Assembly (NCBI GenBank): GCA_051647535.1
Contig: JBOFEA010000018.1
Span: 1 to 64,000, forward strand
Source: Brevinema_A sp051647535
Lineage (GTDB): Bacteria; Spirochaetota; Brevinematia; Brevinematales; Brevinemataceae
Direction: 5' to 3'
DNA: 64,000 bases
Made by a program: the position numbers and the translations under genes. Below the pieces are notes generated by a model. The model was not told the origin of the DNA. It searched no databases and saw nothing but the letters and a program-made list of their open reading frames with translations. Position 1 is the first letter of the stretch. Each line of letters starts with the position of its first letter. This document shows positions 43,772 through 52,574 of the stretch, one piece after another.

Positions 43772-44520
43772 AATAACTCCCATACGAGTTTCTGCTTCAT
43801 AATGGTTTCGGATATATATTGTAATTTTTCCGAATATGAGCTTGTTAAATATATGTTCTTACTTTTGTTTGTTTGTTCGGGCTTGTCGGCAAGGAATGCT
43901 GCAGTTTTATTGATAATTCCAATGTATGGATCAATAATTTTCCAATTCGGATATTGTTCTTTTATCACATCAATCACCAAATTATAATGCGTACATCCTA
44001 AAATTAAACCGTCAATTTGTTGAACAGAAAAATATTCGAGATATGTTAATAATAAAATTTTTATTTCTGCCAAGTTTTCTTTTTCTATTGCTGAAGCCAG
44101 TAAAGGAGCTTTTTGCTGAAAAATTTCTATATCCGGCCGCTTGTTTATCAATAATTTTTGATATAAGTTGCTGTTTATTGTAAATTCTGTTGCCAAGATT
44201 CCTATTTTTTTTAATTGAGGATTTTGGACGGTTGTTTCTACTAGCGAATCTATAATTCCCATAACAGGCGGTGCCGGAAAATTAATGCAGCCAAGAAGAC
44301 AGCTTAAGGTATTACATGCTGTAATTATAAGTTTTGATTTGTTAAGGACGGAAATATTATGATACAATATATCAAGAAGTTCTTTTTGTGTTTTGTTTCC
44401 GTAAGGCATATTCTTTGTATCTGCAATGTATTGGAAAGATTCGTTAGGAAAATGGTCGGTAAGACATTTTAAAATACTTAATCCTCCAACTCCCGAATCA
44501 ATAATTCCTATGCCGGCCAT
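43768..44520 (-). CDS. murI: Glutamate racemase
   Basis: The 250-residue enzyme makes D-glutamate for peptidoglycan. Both catalytic cysteine regions are visible: ITACNTLSCL near residue 73 and LILGCTHYNLV near residue 183. The N-terminal IGIIDSGVGGLSILKCL gives the substrate-binding Asp and Ser. The stop overlaps the next gene by four bases (ATGA). It is the first gene of the murI-surA-nusB-mazG-recG run on the minus strand. No clear -35/-10 was identified upstream. Confidence 0.95.
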   Translation of the reverse strand: MAGIGIIDSGVGGLSILKCLTDHFPNESFQYIADTKNMPYGNKTQKELLDILYHNISVLNKSKLIITACNTLSCLLGCINFPAPPVMGIIDSLVETTVQNPQLKKIGILATEFTINSNLYQKLLINKRPDIEIFQQKAPLLASAIEKENLAEIKILLLTYLEYFSVQQIDGLILGCTHYNLVIDVIKEQYPNWKIIDPYIGIINKTAAFLADKPEQTNKSKNIYLTSSYSEKLQYISETIMKQKLVWELL

Positions 44521-44813
44521 ACTCTATCCTTCTGCTATTTGAAATAATATTCAGTCTATTATAATATTTTAATGAAATTTTTACAAGAATGTCAACATTT
44601 GTTTTAAAATATGTTGTTCAATATAAATAATTTTTTAATTAAGTAAAAGTTTTATTCTTAAAATCCGAAAATTATAGTGCATGAAAAAATTTTTTTTTTG
44701 TAATAAAAATCTTCATTTAATATAGAATTTTTGTACTAAGTTTGTTATATTATTATGATTATGTTTGTTATTTTTTATCAAATTCAGCTTTTATAAATTG
44801 AAGGGGGGATAGA

Positions 44814-46283
44814 ATGGGATTATATGATCAGCTTCCTGAGAAAAGCTTTTTGAAAAAGCTTCTTTTTGGTATAGATACAGAATTTGTAGAAAAATTTCTC
44901 AAAGTTAAATATGACTACGAAATCGAAACAGATAAAGAATTAAAACGTTTATATCGTGATAAGATGGTAGGAGTGTTTTGGGAGCTTTATACTCATATAG
45001 TTCGAACGTTAACCCTTGAACCTGGTAATGCTAAACGGTTGTTTTTAAGATATGGGTTGACTGATTTAAGATATTTGTCGCCTGAGGATCAGAAATTTAT
45101 TTTAGAACGTCCAATGGATATGCCTGATTATGACAAAGAAACTGTTTTTTATGCTGATGAGTGGCTGTTAGGGATTCTAAAAGGTAAAATTAAAGCATCG
45201 GCTGTTGATGAAACGCAGTCTGCACAAAATAATAAATTCAATATTCCATCTGTTAATCTTTCTGATAAAACTGATAAATTTGAATCATTAATATCTGTGG
45301 AAAAAAATCGTATAGAAGGATTTAAAGTACAACGAAATCAGTTTATGGATCGTTTGACAAAAGTTGTAGAATTGTTGTCTCAGGAGAACACTGATGAAGC
45401 ATCAGGTATATCAGGAGTTTATACAATTGAACAAAATAAAGCTTTAGAAGAACTACCTACAATTCATAAAGAATTGAGACGCATTAATAAAGATATTTCC
45501 GCTTCTGCTAAGGCAGTGGCAAAAGCTCAAGAATCACTAAATGAAATCAAAAGGAATTTGGGTGATTATTCTTCCGAAAGCCCATCTCAACAAAGTACAA
45601 ACAGCCTTGTAGAAGAAGTCAAATCTCTTCGTCAAATGGCAAAAATGACAGTAGGTCGTCAAGGAAACATGTTTCCTTATCTCAGTTCTTCTTTTCTTCC
45701 TAAAGATAAGAGGGGATTTTTGTTTAGAGAGTATCTTACTCAGCGATTAACGCATTGGTTGTCTTTAGATCCTCAGGCTTTTGTTCGTTTTTATAAAAAT
45801 CAGGAACTAAATATCAGTCCTTATATGATTTTAGTTCCCGGGTATGGACAACATGGAGCCTGTTGGGAACCGTTGGATACTAATAATAAGCTTTTTGGAC
45901 GTGGTCGTCTTTGTCTGCCTATGTTTTCTAACAGTCCTGATTTAGCGTTACTGACAGCTATAGGTGATATTCGGTGGCAGGTAGCGAAGGAAGTTGCATC
46001 GTATTATTGGATGGAAGAAGGATTAACCGGTCGTTATTATGAATATTTTCTTGAAGCAAAACTCAAAGGAGATCTTCGATTATCTTTTATTAAGGATTAT
46101 GTAATTTGGATGACTAAGGAAACTCAAGGTATTCAAAAACTTGAGCAGAGTGCTCGTTATGTATTTTGGCGTTATGTTCCTTTACCTGATGAAAACAAAA
46201 TTATGCTGAGTAAGAAAGGATATTATTATAATCAGCTTTGGGATAAAGAACAAGTTTGGCGTCAAAATCCTAATCTTAAATAA
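44814..46283 (+). CDS. Conserved-looking protein of unknown function, 489 residues
   Basis: The product has no signal peptide or membrane helix. It has a helical N-terminal domain (residues 1-115: EKSFLKKLLFGIDTEFVEKF, then RLYRDKMVGVFWELYTHIV) and a Ser/Asn-rich linker. A coiled coil follows (about 155-255: IHKELRRINKDISASAKAVAK). The compact C-terminal domain is rich in Trp and Tyr (YGQHGACWEPLDTNNK, DIRWQVAKEVASYYWMEEG). The strong ribosome site AAGGGGGG and the terminator after it show a single-gene unit. I do not recognise the family. The first 290 bases of the gap before it are AT-rich without a gene. Confidence 0.75.
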   Translation: MGLYDQLPEKSFLKKLLFGIDTEFVEKFLKVKYDYEIETDKELKRLYRDKMVGVFWELYTHIVRTLTLEPGNAKRLFLRYGLTDLRYLSPEDQKFILERPMDMPDYDKETVFYADEWLLGILKGKIKASAVDETQSAQNNKFNIPSVNLSDKTDKFESLISVEKNRIEGFKVQRNQFMDRLTKVVELLSQENTDEASGISGVYTIEQNKALEELPTIHKELRRINKDISASAKAVAKAQESLNEIKRNLGDYSSESPSQQSTNSLVEEVKSLRQMAKMTVGRQGNMFPYLSSSFLPKDKRGFLFREYLTQRLTHWLSLDPQAFVRFYKNQELNISPYMILVPGYGQHGACWEPLDTNNKLFGRGRLCLPMFSNSPDLALLTAIGDIRWQVAKEVASYYWMEEGLTGRYYEYFLEAKLKGDLRLSFIKDYVIWMTKETQGIQKLEQSARYVFWRYVPLPDENKIMLSKKGYYYNQLWDKEQVWRQNPNLK

Positions 46284-46299
46284 TATGTAAATAATATAA

Positions 46300-46333
46300 A
46301 AAAAATACCTGTTGAAAAACAGGTATTTTTTTT
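46300..46333. terminator. Bidirectional intrinsic terminator
   Basis: AAAAATACCTGTT pairs with AACAGGTATTTTT around GAAA, with long A and T runs outside. It separates convergent genes at 46283 and 46344. Confidence 0.9.
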
Positions 46334-46343
46334 ATATTATCTC

Positions 46344-46772
46344 TTAGACAGTTGCAGGATCTTTTCCTAAATCTTCTCCTCTAGGAGTAAAGATCATAGA
46401 AATTGGTTCTTCATTAGTATCATTATCGAATAGAACAAGTTGAATCGTATTAGTATCAATGAACGCAACAGAAATTCTAGAATTATTATTAGTCAAAATA
46501 ATATTTTCTTGATCAGTCACTAACGTTACGGAATCCAAGTAGTAAGTAGCACCACTGACATCATCGTATCCTTGCACATTATAGGAAAGTTTAGCTTTGA
46601 TGGCTTGTCTGTGGAATTGAACTCTACTTTGGGGTGTTCCAAAACTAGCTCTTGAAATAGTATCAACAACAGATTTGGTTTTTTGAGTTTGAGCTTGGGT
46701 TGTTTTTTTTACGCATGAAACTGATGAAAGTAACAGCAATACTGCTGCAGATATTGAATATATTTTATACAT
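46344..46772 (-). CDS. Putative lipoprotein, 142 residues
   Basis: The signal MYKIYSISAAVLLLLSSVSC gives an SVSC lipobox and lipidated Cys20. The mature part starts with a Gln/Thr-rich linker (VKKTTQAQTQKTKS), then about 90 residues of beta-strand character. It contains acidic tetrads near the end (LFDNDTNEEPISM). No family is recognised. AGGAGAATT before ATG is a good ribosome site. It follows crr by about 54 bases on the same strand, so co-transcription is possible. Function unknown. Confidence 0.7.
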   Translation of the reverse strand: MYKIYSISAAVLLLLSSVSCVKKTTQAQTQKTKSVVDTISRASFGTPQSRVQFHRQAIKAKLSYNVQGYDDVSGATYYLDSVTLVTDQENIILTNNNSRISVAFIDTNTIQLVLFDNDTNEEPISMIFTPRGEDLGKDPATV

Positions 46773-46826
46773 AAAAATAATTCTCCTATTATAGATATTT
46801 TAAGGAAATAAAGGTGTATTGTATTT

Positions 46827-47309
46827 TTAATTAAAGATAACTTCCAAAATCGGTTCGCCTGGTTCAACAATACCGGAATCTTTAAGAATCTTAATTTGGG
46901 TATTATCTGGTTTTTCAACAACGATTACCGGAGTGATCAATGTTTGAACTTTTGAAGAAAGAAATGCTCTATCAAATTCGATTAAAGGGGTTTTTGCATT
47001 AACATGTCCTTGAAGAGGTACTAATGCTTTAAATCCTTGACCTTCTAATGACACGGTATTCATACCGATGTGTACAATAGCCTCTATATCGTTAATTCTG
47101 CAACCTACAGCATGCAGTGTATGGAAAATTTCGATATCACATTCGAAAGGAGCATATAACATATGTTCTGAAGGTTCGATACATACACCTTCTCCCATTA
47201 TTCCTGTAGCAAATGCTTCATCCGGAGAAACAGATAAAGGAAAAATTTCTCCTTTAAGGGGAGAGAGGATTTGTAAGTTTTTGTTCTGTTTTTTGAAAAT
47301 ATTGAACAT
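46827..47309 (-). CDS. crr: PTS glucose/GlcNAc-type enzyme IIA
   Basis: The 160-residue protein is a single-domain EIIA of the glucose superfamily. The phosphorylated histidine is in AIVHIGMNTVSLEG (family: LVHFGIDTVxL), and the second conserved histidine is in FHTLHAVGCRI. It accepts phosphate from HPr and passes it to EIIB. The EIICB permease at 54-55.6 kb has no IIA domain, so this protein probably serves it. It is transcribed divergently from the nag operon. AAAGG upstream sets the start. Confidence 0.94.
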   Translation of the reverse strand: MFNIFKKQNKNLQILSPLKGEIFPLSVSPDEAFATGIMGEGVCIEPSEHMLYAPFECDIEIFHTLHAVGCRINDIEAIVHIGMNTVSLEGQGFKALVPLQGHVNAKTPLIEFDRAFLSSKVQTLITPVIVVEKPDNTQIKILKDSGIVEPGEPILEVIFN

Positions 47310-47677
47310 AATTCTGCACCTTTCTAATTATTTTTCTAATTATTGTTGATTAATAATCGTTTTAGTATATTTTAGTACATTATAAATCTTTTTTTATACT
47401 AAGTCAAATGAAATTTTAAAATAATTGATTTTTGATGAAAGTTTTAATTAAATATATGTTATCTTTTGAGTTATTATATTTGTTCTGAACCCATTTGCTA
47501 AAATTTTTTTGATAAATACCGAAAATAGTTAATCGTTTGATTATTTTATTTTTCAATATTAATTGAGTAATAATTGCTTTTTTAGTTTGCAAAATTATAA
47601 TTTTGTAGTATGATATTATAATATGGTATATTATTTTAACTTACTAAAAATAATAAATGTCATTGCTGGGTTAAGGT
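47310..47677. other. 368-base divergent intergenic region of crr and nag operon
   Basis: This gap separates minus-strand crr from the plus-strand nagB-like gene, so it should hold both promoters and any amino-sugar regulator sites. It is very AT-rich. A possible -10 TATAAT lies at 47617-47622 within a 12-base palindrome ATATTATAATAT (47613-47624), 56 bases before the nag start. I could not find a convincing -35 or a longer operator. No reading frame of note. Confidence 0.4.
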
Positions 47678-48433
47678 ATGGATATTAAAATATTAAATAA
47701 CAGAAAACAAATTATTTCAACAGCAGCTGAAGAAATTGTTTTTTGTATTAACAGCAGAAAAGGTCAAAATGAACGATTTGTGCTAGGATTGTCTACAGGT
47801 GCTACTGTTCTTAGTATTTGCGAAGAATTAGTTTCTTATGTTGAGAGAGGAGCGGTTTCTTTTAAGGAAGTGTATATTTTTTATGCAGGTAAATACCTAG
47901 GATTTTCCGATTGTAATCAAGAAAGTTATTTTCAATACATGTTTGATAATTTTTTTTCAAAAATAGATATTCGTGCTGAGAATATATTTTTTCTTAACGG
48001 TTATACAAAAAATATTGATAAAGAATGTGTGGACTATGAACAAAAAATTCTGCAGTTAGGCGGTATGGATTTGTTTGTGGGGTCTATAGGAGAGAATGGT
48101 AACTTGGCTTTTAACGAACCGGGATCTTCTTTATGCTCGCGGACAAGGGTAAAAACTCTTTCCTCTGAAACAATAAAAGCAGATGCTCGATTCTTTGAAG
48201 ACCATGTTTCTTTGGTTCCTACTCAAGCTGCTACAATTGGTTTGGGAACGATTTGTGATGCTCGTCGGGTGATTATTTCAGTATACGGAGTCAACAAAGC
48301 ATTTGCATTGAAATCTTGTTTAGAGGGCAGTATTTCTATTATGTATCCGGCGTCGGTACTTCAGAAACACGAAGCGGCATTATTCTTGGTTGATCAAGTA
48401 GCAGCTAGGTTTTTGACGTTGTCTCTTTATTGA
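47678..48433 (+). CDS. NagB-family protein lacking catalytic residues
   Basis: The 251-residue protein aligns along its length with glucosamine-6-phosphate deaminase (SFKEVYIF, LSRTRVKT-like SLCSRTRVKTLSSET, TIGLGTICDARRV, FLVDQ). The catalytic positions are changed. E. coli Asp72 is Gly71 here and the next Glu is Lys72; Asp141 is Asn140; His143 is Asn142. Glu148 remains as Glu147. The allosteric segment (Ser151, Arg158, Lys160) reads SSLCSRTRVK and is kept. It is therefore probably not a deaminase but may bind the phosphosugar and assist the next gene's NagB domain. The ribosome site is poor. First gene of the operon. Confidence 0.8.
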   Translation: MDIKILNNRKQIISTAAEEIVFCINSRKGQNERFVLGLSTGATVLSICEELVSYVERGAVSFKEVYIFYAGKYLGFSDCNQESYFQYMFDNFFSKIDIRAENIFFLNGYTKNIDKECVDYEQKILQLGGMDLFVGSIGENGNLAFNEPGSSLCSRTRVKTLSSETIKADARFFEDHVSLVPTQAATIGLGTICDARRVIISVYGVNKAFALKSCLEGSISIMYPASVLQKHEAALFLVDQVAARFLTLSLY

Positions 48434-48468
48434 ATGGCTTTATATTAAAAATATAAAGAGAGGGATAT

Positions 48469-50424
48469 ATGCGATTAATTATTACAGAAGATCATGTATC
48501 GGAATGGGCTGCGTTTTATACAGCTAAAAGAATCTTGGATTTTAATCCTTCTACTGAAACTCCTTTTGTGTTGGGATTATCAGGTGGTAGTACAGCAGCT
48601 CTTATGTATGATCGATTGGTTCAATTTTATAAAGACGGCGTATTGTCTTTCAAAAATGTGATCTTTTTTCATTCTGCGGAATATATGGAGATGCAGTCTG
48701 ATAATATAAATAGTTTTCGATCTTTTATTAATACTCGATTTTTTAATTATGTAGATGCTCTTTCTCAAAATATTTATTTTATGAACCCTGATGCCGAAGA
48801 TATTAAACAAGAAGCCAACATATATGAAGAATTAATTTCATCTTATGGTAATGCTCATTTATGGATATGTGGAATAGGTCGTGATTGCCATTTGGCGTTT
48901 AATGAACCGGGATCTTCATTGAACTCGCGTACAAGAGATAAAGAACTTTCTTTTGAGACAAGAGTATCGTTAGCACCTCAATTTGGCGGAGATATTGATT
49001 TGGTTCCTTATAAAGCATTGACAATTGGACTAGGAACCTTATTAGATGCAAAAGAAGTATTGATTCTTGCTCAAGGTCTTCATAAGGCAAGAGCTTTGCA
49101 TTTAGCTGTTGAAGACGGCGTGAATCATATTTATCCTGCGTCAGCTCTGCAACTTCATAAGAAAGTGACGTTTGTTGCTGATGAAGATGCAGTATCAGAA
49201 CTGCGAGTAAAAACGTACCGTTATCACAAAGATGTAGAAGCTAAAAGCCTTCATCCAAAAATATTAGTACAAGGTTTGTACAAATCTTATTATGCTCTTG
49301 TTAATGCTAGAGTATTTGACGGGGAGAAATTTCTTGAAAATGCTGCTGTTATTATTGAGAATGACAGAATTCGCAGTATTGAATATAATTTATCTTCTGA
49401 TACGGCTATTTCCAGAATTGATCTTAAAGGAAAGATTTTGGTTCCGGGATATATTGATTTGCAATTAAACGGATGCGGAGGCGCTGATATTAATCAGGAT
49501 ATTTCGCTGGATACGCTTCAAACGATGTATAACACCAGCCTCAAACATGGTGTGACGTCTATGGCACCAACATTGATTACGACTAGTGATGAGCGTATGT
49601 TGCAAGTTATTGATTTGATTAATCATATTTCTAAGCCTGAATTGCTGGGAATGATATGCTTTCATTTTGAAGGTCCTTATTTATCTAAAGTAAAGAAAGG
49701 TATTCATGAAGAAAAATATATCAGAAAACCTTCACAGGAAATGCTTGAAGCCATTATCAATGCCAAAATTCCTAAAAAGATTGTCACACTTGCTCCTGAA
49801 GAAGTTGACGGTAATGATATTAAAAAATTAACAGATGCTGGTGTTATTGTTTCGATAGGCCATACGAATGGAACACATTTACAGATTACCGAAAAAATTC
49901 CTTACGGTCTTACAATGGCAACACATTTGTATAATGCGATGAGACCGTTTGATTCACGAGAACCGGGTGCCTTAGGTGCTGTTTTGGACAGTGATAATGT
50001 TTATGCGGGAATTATTGCAGATGGAATGCACTGCAGTTATCCTTCTATTGATATTGCTTATAAAGCATTAGGAGATCATTTGTTCTTGGTAAGCGATGCT
50101 GTGCTTCCTGCAGGTACTGATATATCCGAATTTGAATTTGGAGGCAGAAGAATCGCTCATAAAGACGGCAAATGTTTTGCAAGTGATGGGACGTTATCCG
50201 GTGCTGCAACACTTATGGATGAATGTGTTCGAAATGTTATTGAGCATCTTGATATTTCGGAAGAAGAAGCATTTCGTATGGCTTCGCTTTATCCAGCCAG
50301 AGCTATTGGAAAAGATGACGAATATGGATATATTAAGCCCGGATATTATGCAAATATAACAGTATTAGACGAAGACTTTTTTGTTAAGGGCGTTGTTGCA
50401 AACGGTCAATATACTGCTTTTTAA
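48469..50424 (+). CDS. NagB-NagA fusion: deaminase-like plus GlcNAc-6-P deacetylase
   Basis: This is a 651-residue bifunctional form. Residues 1-265 are NagB-like, with GIGRDCHLAFNEP (Asp139, His141 and Glu146 kept, but Gly to Cys140) and FHSAEYMEM, where catalytic Asp72 is Ala70. Residues from about 273 are a complete NagA: QLNGCGG, HFEGPYLSKVKKG, SIGHTNGT, THLYNAMRPF, GIIADGMHC and VSDAVLPAG supply the metal and substrate sites. NagA removes acetate from GlcNAc-6-P; NagB would then give fructose-6-P and ammonia. GAGAGGG precedes ATG. It is 35 bases after the nagB-like gene and 52 before ptsI. NagA activity is well supported, NagB activity is not. Confidence 0.92.
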   Translation: MRLIITEDHVSEWAAFYTAKRILDFNPSTETPFVLGLSGGSTAALMYDRLVQFYKDGVLSFKNVIFFHSAEYMEMQSDNINSFRSFINTRFFNYVDALSQNIYFMNPDAEDIKQEANIYEELISSYGNAHLWICGIGRDCHLAFNEPGSSLNSRTRDKELSFETRVSLAPQFGGDIDLVPYKALTIGLGTLLDAKEVLILAQGLHKARALHLAVEDGVNHIYPASALQLHKKVTFVADEDAVSELRVKTYRYHKDVEAKSLHPKILVQGLYKSYYALVNARVFDGEKFLENAAVIIENDRIRSIEYNLSSDTAISRIDLKGKILVPGYIDLQLNGCGGADINQDISLDTLQTMYNTSLKHGVTSMAPTLITTSDERMLQVIDLINHISKPELLGMICFHFEGPYLSKVKKGIHEEKYIRKPSQEMLEAIINAKIPKKIVTLAPEEVDGNDIKKLTDAGVIVSIGHTNGTHLQITEKIPYGLTMATHLYNAMRPFDSREPGALGAVLDSDNVYAGIIADGMHCSYPSIDIAYKALGDHLFLVSDAVLPAGTDISEFEFGGRRIAHKDGKCFASDGTLSGAATLMDECVRNVIEHLDISEEEAFRMASLYPARAIGKDDEYGYIKPGYYANITVLDEDFFVKGVVANGQYTAF

Positions 50425-50476
50425 AATAACATTATAAATAATAAATCAATAAAAACTTTGTTAGGAGATTTGTGTT

Positions 50477-52216
50477 ATGAGTTCCAAGATCATTAATGGA
50501 ATTTCCGCTTGCTTGGGAATTGTTTCCGGAGAAGCATTTATTTTTACTCAACCTGAAATTAAAATCAATGAGAAACCGATTGCCGAATCTCAAATAGATG
50601 ATGAAATTCAACTTTTTGAACAGGGAAGAAATAAAGCAAGAATCCAGCTGGAAAAAATTAAAGAAATTACAGCTAAGAATATTGGTCCTTCAGAAGCTGA
50701 AATTTTTGATGGACATTTGGAAATTTTATTGGACGAAGATTTGGCTTCTGAAATCCAATCTTTAATTCAGGACAAATTATATTCAGCTGATTTTGCTACA
50801 CAAACCGTTGCACAGCAATATATTAAAATGTTTAGTGAAATGGATGATCCGTATATGCGTGAGCGTGCTTTTGATATGAAAGATATTTTTCGTAGATTAA
50901 CCGCCAATATTTTAGGAATTCATATTCCTGAATTATCTGAAATTGAAACTCCATCTATTGTTATTGCATTTGATTTAACGCCTTCGGATACAGCTCAAAT
51001 GGATAAAACAAAAGTATTAGGATTTGTGACAGCTGAAGGCGGAGCAACATCACATGTAGCTATTATGTCAAGAACATTGGTAATACCTGCGATTGTCGGT
51101 GCAAAAGATATCTTACAGTATGTAAAAAATCATCAAAAACTTATTCTTGATGCTTCATCAGGAAAAATTATTATTGAACCTTCTCTTGAAGATGAACACT
51201 TCTATCAACACAAAATTCAAGAACATCAACAAGAACTTAAACGTTTAGCCGGCTTAAAAGATTTACCTGCTGTCACATTGGATGGTGTTTCTATTGATTT
51301 GTGTGCTAACGTTGGAACAGATATTGATGCCAAACCAGCTTTGGATCAAGGTGCTAAAGGGGTTGGGTTGTATCGATCCGAATTCTTATATATGGATCGT
51401 TCTAATTGGCCTTCAGAAGAAGAACAATCTATTGCTTATTCTAATGTTGTCAGAGCGTTTGAAAATGATTTGGTTATTATTCGTACCTTAGATATTGGTG
51501 GGGATAAGAGTTTGGATTATTTTGCGTTTCCTCATGAATTGAATCCTTTTTTAGGATGGCGTGCGTTAAGAGTTTGTTTAGATAAGATCGATATTTTTAA
51601 AACTCAGCTTCGTGCTATTCTTATGGCATCTGCTTTTGGAAAAGTCGGTATTATGTATCCTATGGTTATTTCTGTGGAAGAGTTGAAGCAGGCAAATCAG
51701 CTTCTTGAAGAATGTAAAAAAGAACTTGCCAGTGAAGGGATTGCATTTGATCCCGATATTCTTAAAGGAGTGATGATAGAAACTCCTTCAGCTGCGATGA
51801 TGGCAGGTGAGCTTGCGGATTATGCTGATTTCTTTAGTTTTGGTACTAATGATTTGACTCAATATACGTTAGCGGTAGATAGAGGTAATCCTAATATTGA
51901 AAAATTATATGAATCTTTCCATCCTTCTGTGCTTCGCTTAATGGCTCATGCTGTCCGAGAAGCTTCTAAAAAAGGTGTTTGGTGCGGTGTTTGCGGTGAA
52001 TTAGGCGGAAATCCTTTAGCTACATTATTCTTAATAGGAATAGGTATTAAAGAATTAAGTATGAGTGCAATCAGTATTCCTCGTGTTAAAGAAATTATTC
52101 GAGTTGCTCATATGTCTCAAGCAAAGGAAATTGCTGATCATGTTCTTACTCTTCCTACAGCTAAGGACATTACTCATTTCTTATCAGAATCTGTAGAGAA
52201 AATTTTAAAAAAATAA
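50477..52216 (+). CDS. ptsI: PTS phosphoenolpyruvate-protein phosphotransferase (enzyme I)
   Basis: The 579-residue protein transfers phosphate from PEP to HPr. The phosphohistidine region is GGATSHVAIMSR near residue 190. The PEP-binding domain has GVGLYRSEFLYM, TLDIGGDKSL, MIETPSAAMM, FFSFGTNDLTQYTLAVDR and GVCGELGGN. The length is normal. AGGAG precedes the ATG. It follows the nagBA fusion and precedes ptsH by 37 bases, so amino-sugar breakdown and general PTS parts share an operon. Confidence 0.97.
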   Translation: MSSKIINGISACLGIVSGEAFIFTQPEIKINEKPIAESQIDDEIQLFEQGRNKARIQLEKIKEITAKNIGPSEAEIFDGHLEILLDEDLASEIQSLIQDKLYSADFATQTVAQQYIKMFSEMDDPYMRERAFDMKDIFRRLTANILGIHIPELSEIETPSIVIAFDLTPSDTAQMDKTKVLGFVTAEGGATSHVAIMSRTLVIPAIVGAKDILQYVKNHQKLILDASSGKIIIEPSLEDEHFYQHKIQEHQQELKRLAGLKDLPAVTLDGVSIDLCANVGTDIDAKPALDQGAKGVGLYRSEFLYMDRSNWPSEEEQSIAYSNVVRAFENDLVIIRTLDIGGDKSLDYFAFPHELNPFLGWRALRVCLDKIDIFKTQLRAILMASAFGKVGIMYPMVISVEELKQANQLLEECKKELASEGIAFDPDILKGVMIETPSAAMMAGELADYADFFSFGTNDLTQYTLAVDRGNPNIEKLYESFHPSVLRLMAHAVREASKKGVWCGVCGELGGNPLATLFLIGIGIKELSMSAISIPRVKEIIRVAHMSQAKEIADHVLTLPTAKDITHFLSESVEKILKK

Positions 52217-52253
52217 TTCAACCGGTTTTTATACCGTTATGAAGGGAGGACTT

Positions 52254-52517
52254 ATGTTTACTGTTGATATCACAGTTACTAACGATACAGGGCTTCACAC
52301 AAGACCCGGAAATGAATTGGTAAAGCTCATAAAAGGTTTTGAAGATTCTATCATTCACGTGGAAAAGGGTGATAAAAAAGTAAAGGCGTCATCACTACTT
52401 CAAATAATGTCACTTGCTGTTAAAAAAGGTGATGTTGTAAAAGTGCACATTGAAGGTGGTAATGAAGAACAAGTTGCTACTGCATTAAAAGATTTCTTTG
52501 CTAATCTCAAAGATTAA
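52254..52517 (+). CDS. ptsH: PTS phosphocarrier protein HPr
   Basis: The 87-residue protein has the active histidine in DTGLHTRPGNELVKL (family: GLHARPA) and the regulatory-serine region KASSLLQIMSLAV, so both His15 and Ser46 equivalents are present. The loop after His is Thr-Arg-Pro-Gly-Asn instead of Ala-Arg-Pro-Ala, a small difference. GGGAGG eight bases upstream places the start at ATG 52254, not at the in-frame ATG at 52239. It ends the operon at a terminator. Confidence 0.94.
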   Translation: MFTVDITVTNDTGLHTRPGNELVKLIKGFEDSIIHVEKGDKKVKASSLLQIMSLAVKKGDVVKVHIEGGNEEQVATALKDFFANLKD

Positions 52518-52540
52518 AACGCTGGCTAATTTGAAAAATA

Positions 52541-52573
52541 AAAAAGTCTTGGTATTTTACCAAGACTTTTTTT
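52541..52573. terminator. Bidirectional intrinsic terminator
   Basis: AAAAAGTCTTGGTA pairs with TACCAAGACTTTTTTT around a TTT loop, between ptsH and the convergent MATE gene. Confidence 0.9.
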
Positions 52574-52574
52574 A

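Noticed and set aside
44650..44670. Sigma-28-like promoter (TAAA ... CCGAAAA) before the 489-residue gene
   Set aside because: The spacer is 17 bases, the -10 is imperfect, and it lies about 140 bases before the start, so chance in AT-rich DNA is likely.
47613..47624. Palindrome ATATTATAATAT as a NagR-type operator
   Set aside because: It is made only of A and T, overlaps a possible -10, and has no similar copy upstream of nagE, so it cannot be told from chance.
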